Of a stretch of 64,000 nucleotides of DNA, positions 17,804-25,895 are shown piece after piece; positions within the stretch are counted from its first letter, which is position 1, and each line of letters starts with the position of its first letter. The translations under genes and the position numbers were made by a program. A model generated the notes under the pieces. That model saw only the letters and a list, made by a program, of their open reading frames with translations. It did not search any database and was not told where the DNA came from. This DNA comes from Planomicrobium sp. CPCC 101079 (GTDB lineage: Bacteria > Bacillota > Bacilli > Bacillales_A > Planococcaceae), in NCBI RefSeq assembly GCF_007859275.1, contig NZ_VOHC01000006.1, positions 1-64,000 on the forward strand, read 5' to 3'.

Positions 17804-18211
17804 ATGGAGACTAAACACACGGACTTAACAATCCGGCCATACGAAGATAAGGATTTTCCGGAAATCGACTTCTTAAATCAAGCAGAAATTTGGATCAATC
17901 TAGTTGAAAAGCAGGAAGACACAAGGCGAGCGTGGCGCAATTCACAAGCCGCGTTCGTAGCAGAAACGGATGGAAAACTTGTTGGATGCTTACGGGGATT
18001 GACCGATGGTTCGGTCACCTTGTATATTTGCGAATTGCTGATACGCCAAGAATACCGGGGACAAGGCATCGGGAAGGCTTTGATGGAACATGTCCACCAG
18101 CTTTACCCGAAAACACGGATGGAGCTGCTTGCCAGCAGTACCTCCCACACTTATTATGAATCGCAGAGCTTCCGGCCGTTCTATGGATTCCGCAAGACAA
18201 TTTTAGAATAA
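17804..18211 (+). CDS. GNAT acetyltransferase (AAC(6')-like)
   Basis: 135-residue GNAT. LLIRQEYRGQGIGKALMEH (about 79-97) is the acetyl-CoA loop; LTIRPYEDKDFPEI at the start and YESQSFRPFYGFRKT at the end fit small aminoglycoside-6'-type or amine acetyltransferases. Resistance function cannot be claimed without assay. RBS AAAGGAAG before the ATG. A terminator follows at once. Confidence 0.75.
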   Translation: METKHTDLTIRPYEDKDFPEIDFLNQAEIWINLVEKQEDTRRAWRNSQAAFVAETDGKLVGCLRGLTDGSVTLYICELLIRQEYRGQGIGKALMEHVHQLYPKTRMELLASSTSHTYYESQSFRPFYGFRKTILE

Positions 18212-18215
18212 AAAG

Positions 18216-18246
18216 AACCGCCCATTTTTAAATGGAGCGGTTTTTT
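18216..18246. terminator. Terminator
   Basis: AACCGC(C)CATTT pairs with AAATGG(A)GCGGTT and is followed by T6. It lies between the GNAT gene and the convergent ydbT-like gene. Confidence 0.75.
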
Positions 18247-18250
18247 AGAG

Positions 18251-19717
18251 TTACAATTTTACGACTTTCGACCGGCCTTTAAACCATAAATAGAATTGTT
18301 GGCCAGCGGCATTTGGAACGTCTTGCAGCACGGATATATGCAAGGGCTTTCCGCGATTATGGAAATGCAGGCTGGCAACCCCGAATTTTCGCTGCAGCCA
18401 TCCTTGGGTAACTTCGATTTCCTGGATTTTCACCCGTTTTGTGATGAACGTCTCTACTACAAATGCACCTTTTCGGATTTGTACGAACCGTTCATTGAAT
18501 GCGTACTGGGTAAAGCGGAAATCGGCAATTCGCAGCGCGATGAGAAAAACAAGCAAAACAGCGGAAAGCCAAGCCCACTCCATTTTAAAGTAAAGAAGTG
18601 CTGCGGTGGCAATGATCCAGAAATAGTAAGGCCGAAGGAGCCTAAGCCATAAGGTGTTTTTAGGCAAGGGCTTCATTTCATCTGAAAATTCATAGCTCGG
18701 CAGTAATTGCTTCACCAACTGATGGGCGTCTTTTATCGGCAGAAAAGGAAACAAGGAATTGGTTTCAACTGCTTCATCGCCGACATTTCCAGCACTCAGT
18801 AATTTTACTTCAACCATTCCAAGCATTCGCTTAAGAAAAGGCTGTTCCAATTTGATTGCCTGAACTTTGTCTTTTTGAATGGAAAAAATGGATTCTGTAA
18901 AAACCCCTTTTTTAATGTAAATCCGGTCCTCATCCGCAGAAATCTCGAATTTTCCGTATTTCGAATAAGTAGTGATAAATCCAATCATTGCCGAAAGCAG
19001 GAGCGCTGCCAAAAGAATTGGTAAAAGCAGCCAAAGATGGCCCGTTAAATAGTGAAAAACGGATCTAGAGGCATTATCCAAGTTAAAAAAGTCATCTATC
19101 TGGAAGTATAGAGAAAAGAGAATAGGGAAAATGGCTAACACACTAAACGATGTAAACGCCGCTTTGATCAAGTCTTTTTTACTTGGAGTAAAATAAATCT
19201 GGCGCTTGGGAACAGTTATGGAAGGTAATTCAACCGCTTCTTCTCGATCCGGCTGAAGTTCCTCCGGCAGTTTGGCTTTTTCGACAATTCCTTTGATGCG
19301 GTCGGCTTCCTGATAGGCCAAAACCGGAAACCTAACCGAAGCTTCATCTCCGCTCGTGCCGGTTTCTAATGTGAGTGATGTCAGTTTAAGCAAGCGATGC
19401 AGGAAGTTGGTCGTTTGCTGGACGTTTTGAATGCGTTTAAACCCGATGGTGCGTTGTTTTTTTACGAAAATGCCATTATAAAGAACAATCGCTTCATTTG
19501 AAAGTTCATAGCGGTTGAACATCCAGTTTAGCAGGATTTTTAGCGTGGCCATGACTAAAAACGCCAAGAAGGCAGCCTTAGCGATTTGCCAAAAACCTGT
19601 ATCTTGGCTGGACCTCAAAACGAATAAGTACAAAATGATAAAGAAGCTGCCTTTCAGCAGCGAATAGAGTTGAAAGAGGACGGAAGATGGATGGTATCGT
19701 TGTTTTTCAGTTGTCAT
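18251..19717 (-). CDS. ydbT: Bacterial PH-domain membrane protein YdbT
   Basis: 488-residue membrane protein with repeated bPH2 (YdbS/YdbT) domains: each repeat joins hydrophobic hairpin helices to a beta-rich cytoplasmic part (SNEAIVLYNGIFVKKQRTIGFKRIQ near residue 75; DRIYIKKGVFTESIFSIQKDKVQAIKLEQ; FVQIRKGAFVVETFITKRVKIQEIEVTQ). In B. subtilis ydbST belongs to the sigma-W regulon and protects against an antimicrobial made by B. amyloliquefaciens. The start (ATG at 19717) overlaps the end of ydbS by 11 nt in another frame, so coupling is likely; an ATG four codons earlier is possible. Confidence 0.82.
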   Translation of the reverse strand: MTTEKQRYHPSSVLFQLYSLLKGSFFIILYLFVLRSSQDTGFWQIAKAAFLAFLVMATLKILLNWMFNRYELSNEAIVLYNGIFVKKQRTIGFKRIQNVQQTTNFLHRLLKLTSLTLETGTSGDEASVRFPVLAYQEADRIKGIVEKAKLPEELQPDREEAVELPSITVPKRQIYFTPSKKDLIKAAFTSFSVLAIFPILFSLYFQIDDFFNLDNASRSVFHYLTGHLWLLLPILLAALLLSAMIGFITTYSKYGKFEISADEDRIYIKKGVFTESIFSIQKDKVQAIKLEQPFLKRMLGMVEVKLLSAGNVGDEAVETNSLFPFLPIKDAHQLVKQLLPSYEFSDEMKPLPKNTLWLRLLRPYYFWIIATAALLYFKMEWAWLSAVLLVFLIALRIADFRFTQYAFNERFVQIRKGAFVVETFITKRVKIQEIEVTQGWLQRKFGVASLHFHNRGKPLHISVLQDVPNAAGQQFYLWFKGRSKVVKL

Positions 19718-20231
19718 CAGCTGCCGCATCCATTTCTTCATCACTGTCTTTAAGTTTCGCAAGAAAACCGATTTTTGCACGAAGCGCAATCGCTTCTTCT
19801 CTCGGAATTGCCGGGATTTTATGTGAAGAAGTCACCGTGCCAATCGTCAAATCGTAAAGGTCGTATTTTCTTAAAAATGGGCCTTGGTTTGTTGAGACAT
19901 ATTCCACTTTGGCCATTGGGATCAGTTTGTGGTGCTTTTCGAAACGCCCATACTTTAATTGGATATAATCTTCATCAATCTCATAGCGCCAAGTTCTTTG
20001 TGTGATTGCCGGCTCAAACCAAACTGAATATACAGTGGCGAAGATGCTCAAGCTAAGCAGTCCCCAGAAAATCCAGACAATCCACTCTTTCCAATCGAAA
20101 TAGTAACCTGAAAAAAGAAGTCCTCCGATTACCAATAGAACGATGCCTTCAATGATGGCGTTTGTCATTCGCCAAATCCGGATGGCATCTGGAGAAATTT
20201 TTTTGGTTGGTTCTTCAATATTTATGTACAT
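19707..20231 (-). CDS. ydbS: Bacterial PH-domain membrane protein YdbS
   Basis: 174-residue partner of YdbT. Two hydrophobic helices (about 25-45 and 50-70) are followed by a bPH2 domain (RYEIDEDYIQLKYGRFEKHHKLIPMAKVEYV). The ATG at 20231 is 8 nt after GGAGG; the GTG three codons earlier is itself part of that ribosome site. It is the first gene of the two-gene unit, directly behind a sigma-W-type promoter, so expression should rise under cell-envelope stress. How the pair protects the membrane is unknown. Confidence 0.82.
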   Translation of the reverse strand: MYINIEEPTKKISPDAIRIWRMTNAIIEGIVLLVIGGLLFSGYYFDWKEWIVWIFWGLLSLSIFATVYSVWFEPAITQRTWRYEIDEDYIQLKYGRFEKHHKLIPMAKVEYVSTNQGPFLRKYDLYDLTIGTVTSSHKIPAIPREEAIALRAKIGFLAKLKDSDEEMDAAADDN

Positions 20232-20250
20232 GTGATTCACCTCCCTTTTT

Positions 20251-20278
20251 TATACGGGTTTAGAAGGTAAACGTTTCG
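20251..20278 (-). promoter_or_regulatory. Sigma-W-type promoter of ydbST
   Basis: On the minus strand CGAAAC, a 16-bp spacer and CGTATA match the sigma-W pattern TGAAAC-N16/17-CGTA with one mismatch. It lies 20 nt upstream of the ydbS ATG. The B. subtilis ydbST operon has the same control, which supports the assignment. Confidence 0.75.
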
Positions 20279-20330
20279 TGAATACGGAATTTAGTATAAG
20301 AAGCGAAATGGGAGAAATGGGGGATACTTC

Positions 20331-20882
20331 ATGAGAGGCGAACATATTTACTTAAGAGCGTTCAATCTGCAGGATGCTGAAGCAAAACTAAAGTTGGAAA
20401 AAGACAACAGCGACTTTTTTGAGAAATTTTCGATGACCCGTTATCCAGATTTCTATACATTGAAGGTACAACAAGAAATGATCGAAACAGGCAATGCTCA
20501 ACGTGAAGAAGGCCGGGAAGAAAGTTTTGGGATTTTTAAAAACGAAGATGACACATTGATTGGGACGATTACCCTTTTTCAAATTTTTCGAGGGCCGCTC
20601 CAAAGCGCATTTCTCGGTTACGCGCTTGATAAAAGCCATAACAACAAAGGGTATACCACCGAAGCGGTAAAGCTGATTGTCGACTATGCTTTCCAAAAGC
20701 TGCAGTTGCATCGCATTGAAGCGGGAGTCATGCCGCATAATAACCCATCAATCCGGGTATTGGAAAAAGCGGGATTCCACAAAGAAGGGATTGCTAAAAG
20801 CAACGTGAAGATCAATGGCAAATGGGAAGACCACCAGGTGCTGGCAATTATCAACCCAAGAGACGAATCAGATTCCTTCTAA
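20331..20882 (+). CDS. GNAT N-acetyltransferase, RimJ/RimL type
   Basis: 183-residue GNAT beginning MRGEHIYLRAFNLQDAEAK. The acetyl-CoA segment FLGYALDKSHNNKGYTTEAV and the late motif RVLEKAGFHKEGIAK are diagnostic for RimJ/RimL-like enzymes. The acceptor is unknown. The stop overlaps the stop of the convergent HxlR gene by 4 nt and no clear terminator separates them, so antisense interference between the two is possible. Confidence 0.78.
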   Translation: MRGEHIYLRAFNLQDAEAKLKLEKDNSDFFEKFSMTRYPDFYTLKVQQEMIETGNAQREEGREESFGIFKNEDDTLIGTITLFQIFRGPLQSAFLGYALDKSHNNKGYTTEAVKLIVDYAFQKLQLHRIEAGVMPHNNPSIRVLEKAGFHKEGIAKSNVKINGKWEDHQVLAIINPRDESDSF

Positions 20883-21211
20883 AGAGTGCGGCACTGATCT
20901 GTCCAGTTGTGGATTGCGGCAATTACTTCCTTCAACGCCAATCCTTTTGGCGTCAATTTGTACTCGGATTTAGTGGAAGAAACCAGCTGCGTTTTCGTTG
21001 CCAAACCTTCTTTTATCAACTCATTAAGCCTTTCAGTCAGAAGCCGGTCAGAAATTCCAGGGATGTTTGCCGAAATTTCGTGGAACCTTTTTGGACCATC
21101 CATCAATGAATAGACAACAACACCCATCCATCTTCTGCCGATAAACTCGATGGTGTTATGGAAGTTGCTGCAAATTGGCGCAACCAGCTCATGTTTTTCA
21201 GGTGTATCCAT
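20879..21211 (-). CDS. HxlR-family transcriptional regulator
   Basis: 110-residue winged-helix regulator. FIGRRWMGVVVYSLMDGPKRFHEIS and LLTERLNELIKEGLATK are the HxlR DNA-binding core. It keeps a cysteine at position 14, like the sensing Cys of HypR, and a second at 107 near the C-terminus, reminiscent of the C-terminal cysteines of YodB. These family members sense electrophiles or hypochlorite through thiol chemistry and control nitroreductase or azoreductase genes. Here it is divergent from a nitroreductase, which fits. Start ATG 21211 has GGGAG 8 nt upstream. The inducer is inferred only. Confidence 0.85.
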   Translation of the reverse strand: MDTPEKHELVAPICSNFHNTIEFIGRRWMGVVVYSLMDGPKRFHEISANIPGISDRLLTERLNELIKEGLATKTQLVSSTKSEYKLTPKGLALKEVIAAIHNWTDQCRTL

Positions 21212-21269
21212 GATTTCGACTCCCTTCTTTTTTATCATAATAGCATGATTCATCTCTGTTGACTCTCAA

Positions 21270-21314
21270 ACTTACTAATGGTAAGTTAATTTTATCAACT
21301 TACCATTAGTAAGT
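21270..21314. promoter_or_regulatory. Duplicated palindromic operator between hxlR and nitroreductase genes
   Basis: ACTTACTAATGGTAAGTT (21270-21287) and its exact reverse complement (21297-21314) are separated by 9 bp. Each copy is itself a near-palindrome, TTAC-N5-GTAA, the spacing seen in HxlR-family operators. Most likely two dimer sites for the divergent HxlR regulator, covering both promoters. Confidence 0.8.
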
Positions 21315-21334
21315 CCATCAGAGGAGGAAAATGC

Positions 21335-21964
21335 ATGTCAACAAGAACCGAATCATCTCTATATAAAGTGATGACTGAAAGAAAATCAGTTCGGGTGTAC
21401 GATCCGAATTTCAAAATCCCAAAAGAAGAACTTGAGGAAATGCTGAAACTGGCGACTACAGCACCTTCATCAAGCAACCTGCAAGCTTGGAACTTTATCG
21501 TCATCCAAGACCAGGAAGTGAAAAAAGAATTGCGCGCGATTGCCAACAACCAGGCACAAGTAGAGACATCTTCAGCAATCATCGCTGTTCTTGGAAATGT
21601 CGATGCTTATAAAAATGTTGAAAAGATCTATACACAAAACGTAGAGGAAGGGTATATGGACGAATCGGTCAAAGAGCGGTCGATTGCCAATACGTATAAA
21701 GTTTACCCGAATGCACCTGTCGAAGCGCGCATGAATATCGCTTCATACGATGCCGGCCTTGTTTCTATGCAGTTGATGCTCATTGCAAAAGAGCGTGGCT
21801 ATGACACCATTCCGATGGGTGGTTTCGACAAAGTGAAGTTCGCTGAAAGATTTGATCTTCCAGAACACCTTTTCCCGATTGTCTTGATCGCAGTCGGCAA
21901 AGCAGCGGCTCCGGCATTTGGAACTTCACGCCTGCCAATCGAAGAAGTTACAAGGTTTATTTAA
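21335..21964 (+). CDS. Nitroreductase family protein (YodC/YdgI-like)
   Basis: 209-residue FMN-dependent NAD(P)H nitroreductase. VMTERKSVRVYDP (R-S-x-R phosphate site), TTAPSSSNLQAWNFIV (FMN loop) and PMGGFDKVKFAERFDLPEHLFPIVLIAVGKAA are all present. Such enzymes reduce nitroaromatics and quinones by two electrons and protect against electrophile stress. It is controlled, by inference, by the divergent HxlR regulator through the duplicated operator. RBS GGAGGAAAA before the ATG; a strong terminator follows. The length equals that of B. subtilis YdgI. Confidence 0.88.
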   Translation: MSTRTESSLYKVMTERKSVRVYDPNFKIPKEELEEMLKLATTAPSSSNLQAWNFIVIQDQEVKKELRAIANNQAQVETSSAIIAVLGNVDAYKNVEKIYTQNVEEGYMDESVKERSIANTYKVYPNAPVEARMNIASYDAGLVSMQLMLIAKERGYDTIPMGGFDKVKFAERFDLPEHLFPIVLIAVGKAAAPAFGTSRLPIEEVTRFI

Positions 21965-21971
21965 TATATGT

Positions 21972-22008
21972 AAAAGACCCGGTACGCCCAGTGCCGGGTC
22001 TTTTTTTT
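21972..22008 (+). terminator. Rho-independent terminator
   Basis: AAAAGACCCGG and CCGGGTCTTTT form an 11-bp stem with a T8 run, directly after the nitroreductase gene. Confidence 0.9.
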
Positions 22009-22100
22009 ATGGATAAAAGCAGGAAGGCGATAGGCTGATGGCGAAAAAATAACGATTAGCCGATCAAAATGGCGGCGGAGCAGCAGAAAGGGGAATGGCG

Positions 22101-22613
22101 ATGACGATCCAAACGGCAAGGCTTTTAATGCGGCCATATCAAGATGAAGATTTCGATTTTCTCTGTTCTCTTTTTTCCGATCCGGAAGTGGTCCGTTTTA
22201 TCGGCAACGGGCAGACGCGCAATAGGGACGGGGCTATGGAGTTTTTATACTGGATTTACCGCTCCTATAAGACCAACCCTAAACTCGGGCTGCGTGTTTT
22301 GGTTCGAAAAGAAGACGGGAAATTGGTTGGCCATGCCGGCCTTGTTCCACAAACAATAAACGGATCTGAAGAATTGGAAATCGGCTATTGGGTTGCTCGG
22401 GAGTACTGGGGGCAGGGATATGCCACAGAAGCTGCAGCAGCATTGAAAGAATACGGCAGCCGGCAGCTTGGCAAGAAGCGGTTTGTCTCTCTGATCCAAC
22501 CGGAAAATGCAGCTTCAAGAAAAGTGGCGGAGCGGATCGGCATGGAGCTTGAAAAAGAAATTACGCTGGCAGGCAGAAAAGTCTGCGTTTATTCGAATAG
22601 AAGGAGGAAGTGA
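22101..22613 (+). CDS. GNAT N-acetyltransferase, RimJ/RimL type
   Basis: 170-residue GNAT. TARLLMRPYQDEDFDFL opens the domain, EIGYWVAREYWGQGYATEAA is the acetyl-CoA loop and RKVAERIGMELEKE the closing element. ATG at 22101 chosen because AAAGGGG lies 7 nt upstream; the ATG at 22095 is only 1 nt from it. The next gene, a degenerate GNAT, starts one base after its stop, so the two form a tandem pair. Confidence 0.78.
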   Translation: MTIQTARLLMRPYQDEDFDFLCSLFSDPEVVRFIGNGQTRNRDGAMEFLYWIYRSYKTNPKLGLRVLVRKEDGKLVGHAGLVPQTINGSEELEIGYWVAREYWGQGYATEAAAALKEYGSRQLGKKRFVSLIQPENAASRKVAERIGMELEKEITLAGRKVCVYSNRRRK

Positions 22614-22614
22614 A

Positions 22615-23166
22615 ATGGAATTTCCTGCACTCCAAACTGCGCGGCTCTAGCTAGTGCACATCAGCCAGCAATATGCTGAACGTTTTTTTGATATTATGTC
22701 CCGGGATGAAGTGACCAAGTACTACGGAATGGACAGCTTGGCAAATCCGGAAGAAGCAGCGCGAATCATCGAATCTTTCCAGACCAGTTTTGAATTGAAG
22801 CGGGGAATCCGCTGGGGCCTCATCTTGAAAGAAAACGGCCGGTTCATTGGAACAATTGGTTTAAATAACCTGAATGTGCGAGGGAAAAAAGCGGAAGTCG
22901 GATACAAACTGCATCCGGACTACTGGGGGCAGGGGCTTGTACGCGAAGCCAATTCTGCAGTGTTGCAATACGCGTTCACCGAACTGGATCTTTTCCGGAT
23001 AGGGGCTGTCACGTTTCCTGAAAATACGGCATCAAGCGGTTTGTTGAAGAAGCTTGGATTTATAGAAGAAGGGCGTTTGCGCGGTTATTTATACCAGCGC
23101 CACCAGTCGCATGATGCGTTGGTTTTTTCGTTGCTGAAAACAGAATGGGAAAAGAAAGTGAATTGA
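22615..23166 (+). pseudogene. GNAT acetyltransferase gene with in-frame amber codon
   Basis: An AAGGAGGAAGTGAA site precedes an ATG at 22615; after 11 codons (MEFPALQTARL) a TAG at 22648-22650 interrupts the frame, which then continues uninterrupted for another 171 codons with a complete GNAT domain (EVGYKLHPDYWGQGLVREA, SGLLKKLGFIEEGRL). Homologues usually read TARLxLR-like at this place, so a single substitution probably created the stop. A GTG two codons after the TAG could restart translation but has no ribosome site. Either inactive, expressed weakly by re-initiation, or a sequence error. Confidence 0.75.
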
Positions 23167-23179
23167 GAAGAGGTTTGAT

Positions 23180-23641
23180 ATGACAGGAAATATAGCTATC
23201 CAGTTGATGTCGATGTGCTTGGTGCAAGACGGCGATCGGGTACTTCTAATAAATCGACCTGCTGAAAAAGGATTTCCAGGCTTTATTGGTCCCGGAGGCA
23301 AGGTAGATTTTCCGGAAAGCCCGACAGAAGGGGCGATTCGCGAGGTTTTTGAAGAGACAGGTCTTGTTGTGAAAAAAATAGTTTATAAAGGATTGGATGA
23401 ATACACCGATTCAAGTGCTAATTCCCGTTATATGGTGTTTAATTACCTGGCAACTGAATTTGAAGGGGACATGCTGGAAGCTCCGCCGGAAGGTGAATTG
23501 GCTTGGGTGCCGATAAAAGAAGCGTTGGACCTGCCGATGCAGCCTTGGTTTAAAAAGCGATTCCCTTTGTTCTTTGAAGAAGAAACATTCGAAATCCACA
23601 ATGGGATGAAAATGCAGAACGGATACGCACAGAAACAATAA
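23180..23641 (+). CDS. Nudix hydrolase (MutT/8-oxo-dGTPase-like)
   Basis: 153-residue Nudix protein. The Nudix box GX5EX7REVXEETGL is complete (from GGKVDFPESP through REVFEETGL, about residues 37-59), so metal-dependent pyrophosphohydrolysis of a nucleoside diphosphate-X substrate is expected. The surrounding layout (MCLVQDGDRVLLINRP at the start, ELAWVPIKEALDLP later) resembles 8-oxo-dGTP diphosphatases, but substrate specificity cannot be read. AGAAGAGG precedes the ATG; 13 nt after the degenerate GNAT gene. Confidence 0.8.
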   Translation: MTGNIAIQLMSMCLVQDGDRVLLINRPAEKGFPGFIGPGGKVDFPESPTEGAIREVFEETGLVVKKIVYKGLDEYTDSSANSRYMVFNYLATEFEGDMLEAPPEGELAWVPIKEALDLPMQPWFKKRFPLFFEEETFEIHNGMKMQNGYAQKQ

Positions 23642-23953
23642 AAGCAAGAAAGTTGAAATTCTATTGCATTCCGTTGCGGTTGATTCAGAAAATAGCAGGT
23701 ACAAAAAAGATGGATCAGCTTGTTGAGTAACTATACTGATTGTTGGATAGCTATCCCGCAGGAGTCTCCACTGTTCGGCTCCATAGCGGAAGGAGAAATA
23801 GGAAGAAAGCGGACGAACTGTCCGCTAAAAAGTCTGCCTCTTCTTCTTTTTCTAATCTTGGCTTCGCTATACTTCAAGTTATTGCTCCCTGTTAATGGAG
23901 CGGAAGCCGGCAGCCTGAGGGATGGTCAGCTCTATGCTGATCAATCCTTTTAG
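23642..23953. repeat. Intergenic region with degenerate pieces of a GC-rich intergenic repeat
   Basis: No convincing gene. Segments at about 23753-23795 (CCCGCAGGAGTCTCC, GCGGAAG) and 23895-23920 (GGAGCGGAAGCCGGC) match opposite orientations of the GC-rich repeat seen complete at 47764-47880. A small GCGGAC/GTCCGC hairpin lies near 23817-23833. A 77-codon open frame here has no homology or good start and is not called. Confidence 0.4.
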
Positions 23954-25282
23954 TTATCCCGTAAAAACTTGGTCATAAGGGAAGCGGTAATTTTCTTTTT
24001 TCGGCTTCAGCAAAATCAGGAAAAGCGTCAGCGGACCGATGCGCCCGATAAACATAACGATGCAAAGCAGTACTTCGCCGATACTGCTCAAGTCCGCTGT
24101 AATGCCCATGGACAGGCCGACTGTGCCAAAAGCGGAAACGACTTCAAAGGCTAGCGGCAGAAAAGGAATGGTTTCAAAAACCATCAGCAAAAACATGAAT
24201 ACCAGAACCAGCAGCAAACTGATGGTGGTAACGGCTAATGAACGAATGACCGCTTCAATCCGGACGGACCGACCGAAGATTTCCGGTTCTCTTCGTGCTT
24301 GCAAAAAAGCCATAGAAGCAAGGATGACTACGATAAATGTACTGAGTTTAATGCCGGAAGCGGTAGAGGCGCTGCCTGCTCCGATGAACATTAAAGCCAT
24401 GGTGAACAATAAGGTCGGATCTTCCATCGCTCCATAGTCCAATACGTTAAACCCGGCAGTCCGTGGCGTTACGCCGGTGAAGTAAGAAGCAATTAGTTTT
24501 TCCTGTAAATTCAAGTTCCCGATTGTTTCTGGATTGCTGTATTCCAGGATGAAAACAGTGAATGTAGCCAAAACGTTGATCAGGAGGGTTCCCAACACCA
24601 TCAGCTTGGTATGGAGCGACCACTCGCGGAACGATTTTTTCAGATAAATATCCATAACGACTGTAAAGCCTATCCCCCCGATAATAAAGAGGGTGGACAA
24701 TAAGATTGTCACAAAAGGATCTCCTGCGAAACTCATGAGGTTGTCAGGAAATAAAGAAAAGCCGGCATTATTAAATGCGGAAACTACATGGAACACGCTT
24801 AAGTTCAAAGCTTGCTTTAAACCATAGTCCGGGAGCCAGTATAATGTAAGAATTATGACACCAAGCGTTTCGATAACAAAGACGAAACCGAGGATTATTT
24901 TAACGAGCCGGATGATGCCGCCTACAGAGTTCTGTGAAAAGGACTCTTGCAGATACATCCGGTTTTGAAGGCCGATTTTCTTCCGAAATAGCAGAAGCAA
25001 GGCAGTCGCAAAAGTCATTAAACCGATGCCGCCGCATTGTATTAGCACCAACAACACAATTTCTCCAAAGGCGGTAAGTGTCGAACCCGGATCAAAGACA
25101 CTTAAACCGGTCACCGTCGTAGCGGAAGTAGCCGTGAATAAGGCGTTGACCCAAGTAATTGATTCAGTAGTAGCGATCGGCAGCTTCAGAAGAAGGGTGC
25201 CGATAAGAATAAGAAACAAAAAACTGCCGGCAATCAGAAGAGGGGCAGATGCGGATTCCCGCTTCTTTTTCGTGGACTTCAT
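23954..25282 (-). CDS. Potassium uptake channel subunit, KtrB/KtrD type (TrkH family)
   Basis: 442-residue membrane protein with the fourfold M1-pore-M2 layout of Trk/Ktr K+ translocators. The pore loops with the selectivity glycines are recognisable: SATTVTGL, HVVSAFNNAGF, TGVTPRTAGFN and VVSAFGTVGL. No ktrA/ktrC regulatory gene is adjacent, which resembles the solitary ktrD of B. subtilis more than the ktrAB operon. It lies downstream of a c-di-AMP riboswitch with its own terminator, so K+ uptake should be shut off when c-di-AMP is high. RBS AGGAAGTG 5 nt before the ATG. Confidence 0.9.
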   Translation of the reverse strand: MKSTKKKRESASAPLLIAGSFLFLILIGTLLLKLPIATTESITWVNALFTATSATTVTGLSVFDPGSTLTAFGEIVLLVLIQCGGIGLMTFATALLLLFRKKIGLQNRMYLQESFSQNSVGGIIRLVKIILGFVFVIETLGVIILTLYWLPDYGLKQALNLSVFHVVSAFNNAGFSLFPDNLMSFAGDPFVTILLSTLFIIGGIGFTVVMDIYLKKSFREWSLHTKLMVLGTLLINVLATFTVFILEYSNPETIGNLNLQEKLIASYFTGVTPRTAGFNVLDYGAMEDPTLLFTMALMFIGAGSASTASGIKLSTFIVVILASMAFLQARREPEIFGRSVRIEAVIRSLAVTTISLLLVLVFMFLLMVFETIPFLPLAFEVVSAFGTVGLSMGITADLSSIGEVLLCIVMFIGRIGPLTLFLILLKPKKENYRFPYDQVFTG

Positions 25283-25369
25283 AAGGACACTTCCTAATTT
25301 GAGTGATAAAAAGCAGTTGATATAATGGGTGTGTAAGCGAACTCTTTAAAATTTCCTTGTTTTTGCATC

Positions 25370-25402
25370 AAAAAAAGACCGATTCAAATAGAATGGTCTT
25401 AG
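25370..25402 (-). terminator. Riboswitch-controlled terminator before the Ktr gene
   Basis: On the minus strand AAGACCATTCTATTTGAATCGGTCTTTTTTT folds as AAGACC(ATTC)/(GAAT)CGGTCTT with a T7 run. It sits between the c-di-AMP aptamer and the coding start, as expected for transcription termination control. Confidence 0.85.
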
Positions 25403-25405
25403 GCG

Positions 25406-25556
25406 ATGCCTCTGGCCCTTCTCCCGAATTACAAAATTAACGCTTACGGAGTTAGCTGCCGGATTAGGGATTGAGAGTATCCCTTCTTACAAAGTAAGAT
25501 TCACCCCGAGATAGAATGGTTCCTATCTATTGTGGTTCCCCCGCTCAAAACAGATT
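25406..25556 (-). ncRNA. ydaO-yuaA riboswitch (c-di-AMP sensor)
   Basis: Conserved blocks of the ydaO/yuaA leader can be read on the minus strand in order: GCGGGGGAACCAC, GGGGTGAATCTTA, AAGGGATACTC, AATCCGGCAGCTAACTCCG, TAAGCG and GGGAGAAGGGCC. The family binds c-di-AMP and switches transcription off, typically for K+ transport and cell-wall genes. Here it precedes a Ktr K+ channel gene, fully in line with known biology. An intrinsic terminator follows immediately. Confidence 0.92.
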
Positions 25557-25601
25557 CAGCGAATAAAAGGTAGTCTGGTTATTTGCTTTTCAACAAGATA
25601 A

Positions 25602-25630
25602 AATCTACTCTCGTTTACAGGTATTGTCAA
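25602..25630 (-). promoter_or_regulatory. Sigma-A promoter of the riboswitch-ktr unit
   Basis: On the minus strand TTGACA (25625-25630), a 17-bp spacer and TAGATT (25602-25607) lie about 45 nt upstream of the aptamer. Good position and spacing. Confidence 0.7.
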
Positions 25631-25834
25631 TACTATTTTAATGCCCGAAATATTTATTTTGACAACCTTGCTTAAAACAGAAGATTGCCACTCCATTTCG
25701 GGTTCTGTTATAGTGAAAATGAGGGCAGTATCTGAATAGAACTGCACCAGTAAGGCTATTGGCATTTCAAATAAATAGTTCTGCCTTGATCTTAAAGCGA
25801 CAGGGACGGAGGAAACCTTTTATCTAACATTCTG

Positions 25835-25895
25835 CCCTTTTGTCCATTTATGAACAAAAGGGTTTTTCAATTGGTTTTCTCCTCAGAAGGAGGAG
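25835..25895 (+). promoter_or_regulatory. Structured panB leader: terminator-like hairpin and SD-sequestering hairpin
   Basis: CCCTTTTGT/ACAAAAGGG (25835-25862) with a T5 run is a good intrinsic terminator standing only 35 nt before the panB ATG. It is followed by CTCCTC-AGAAG-GAGGAG (25879-25895), which pairs with the ribosome site. Upstream GGACGGAGGAAACC may form another small hairpin. A terminator in this place implies attenuation; the pan RNA motif known upstream of pantothenate genes is a candidate, but I cannot confirm its consensus. Confidence 0.5.

Noticed and set aside
23720-23953. 77-codon open frame before the Ktr gene
   Set aside because: Overlaps repeat-like sequence, composition is not protein-like and no ribos0me site is present.
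25556-25765. 69-codon minus-strand frame upstream of the c-di-AMP riboswitch
   Set aside because: It covers the riboswitch promoter and would be transcribed only in part; no ribosome site or homology.
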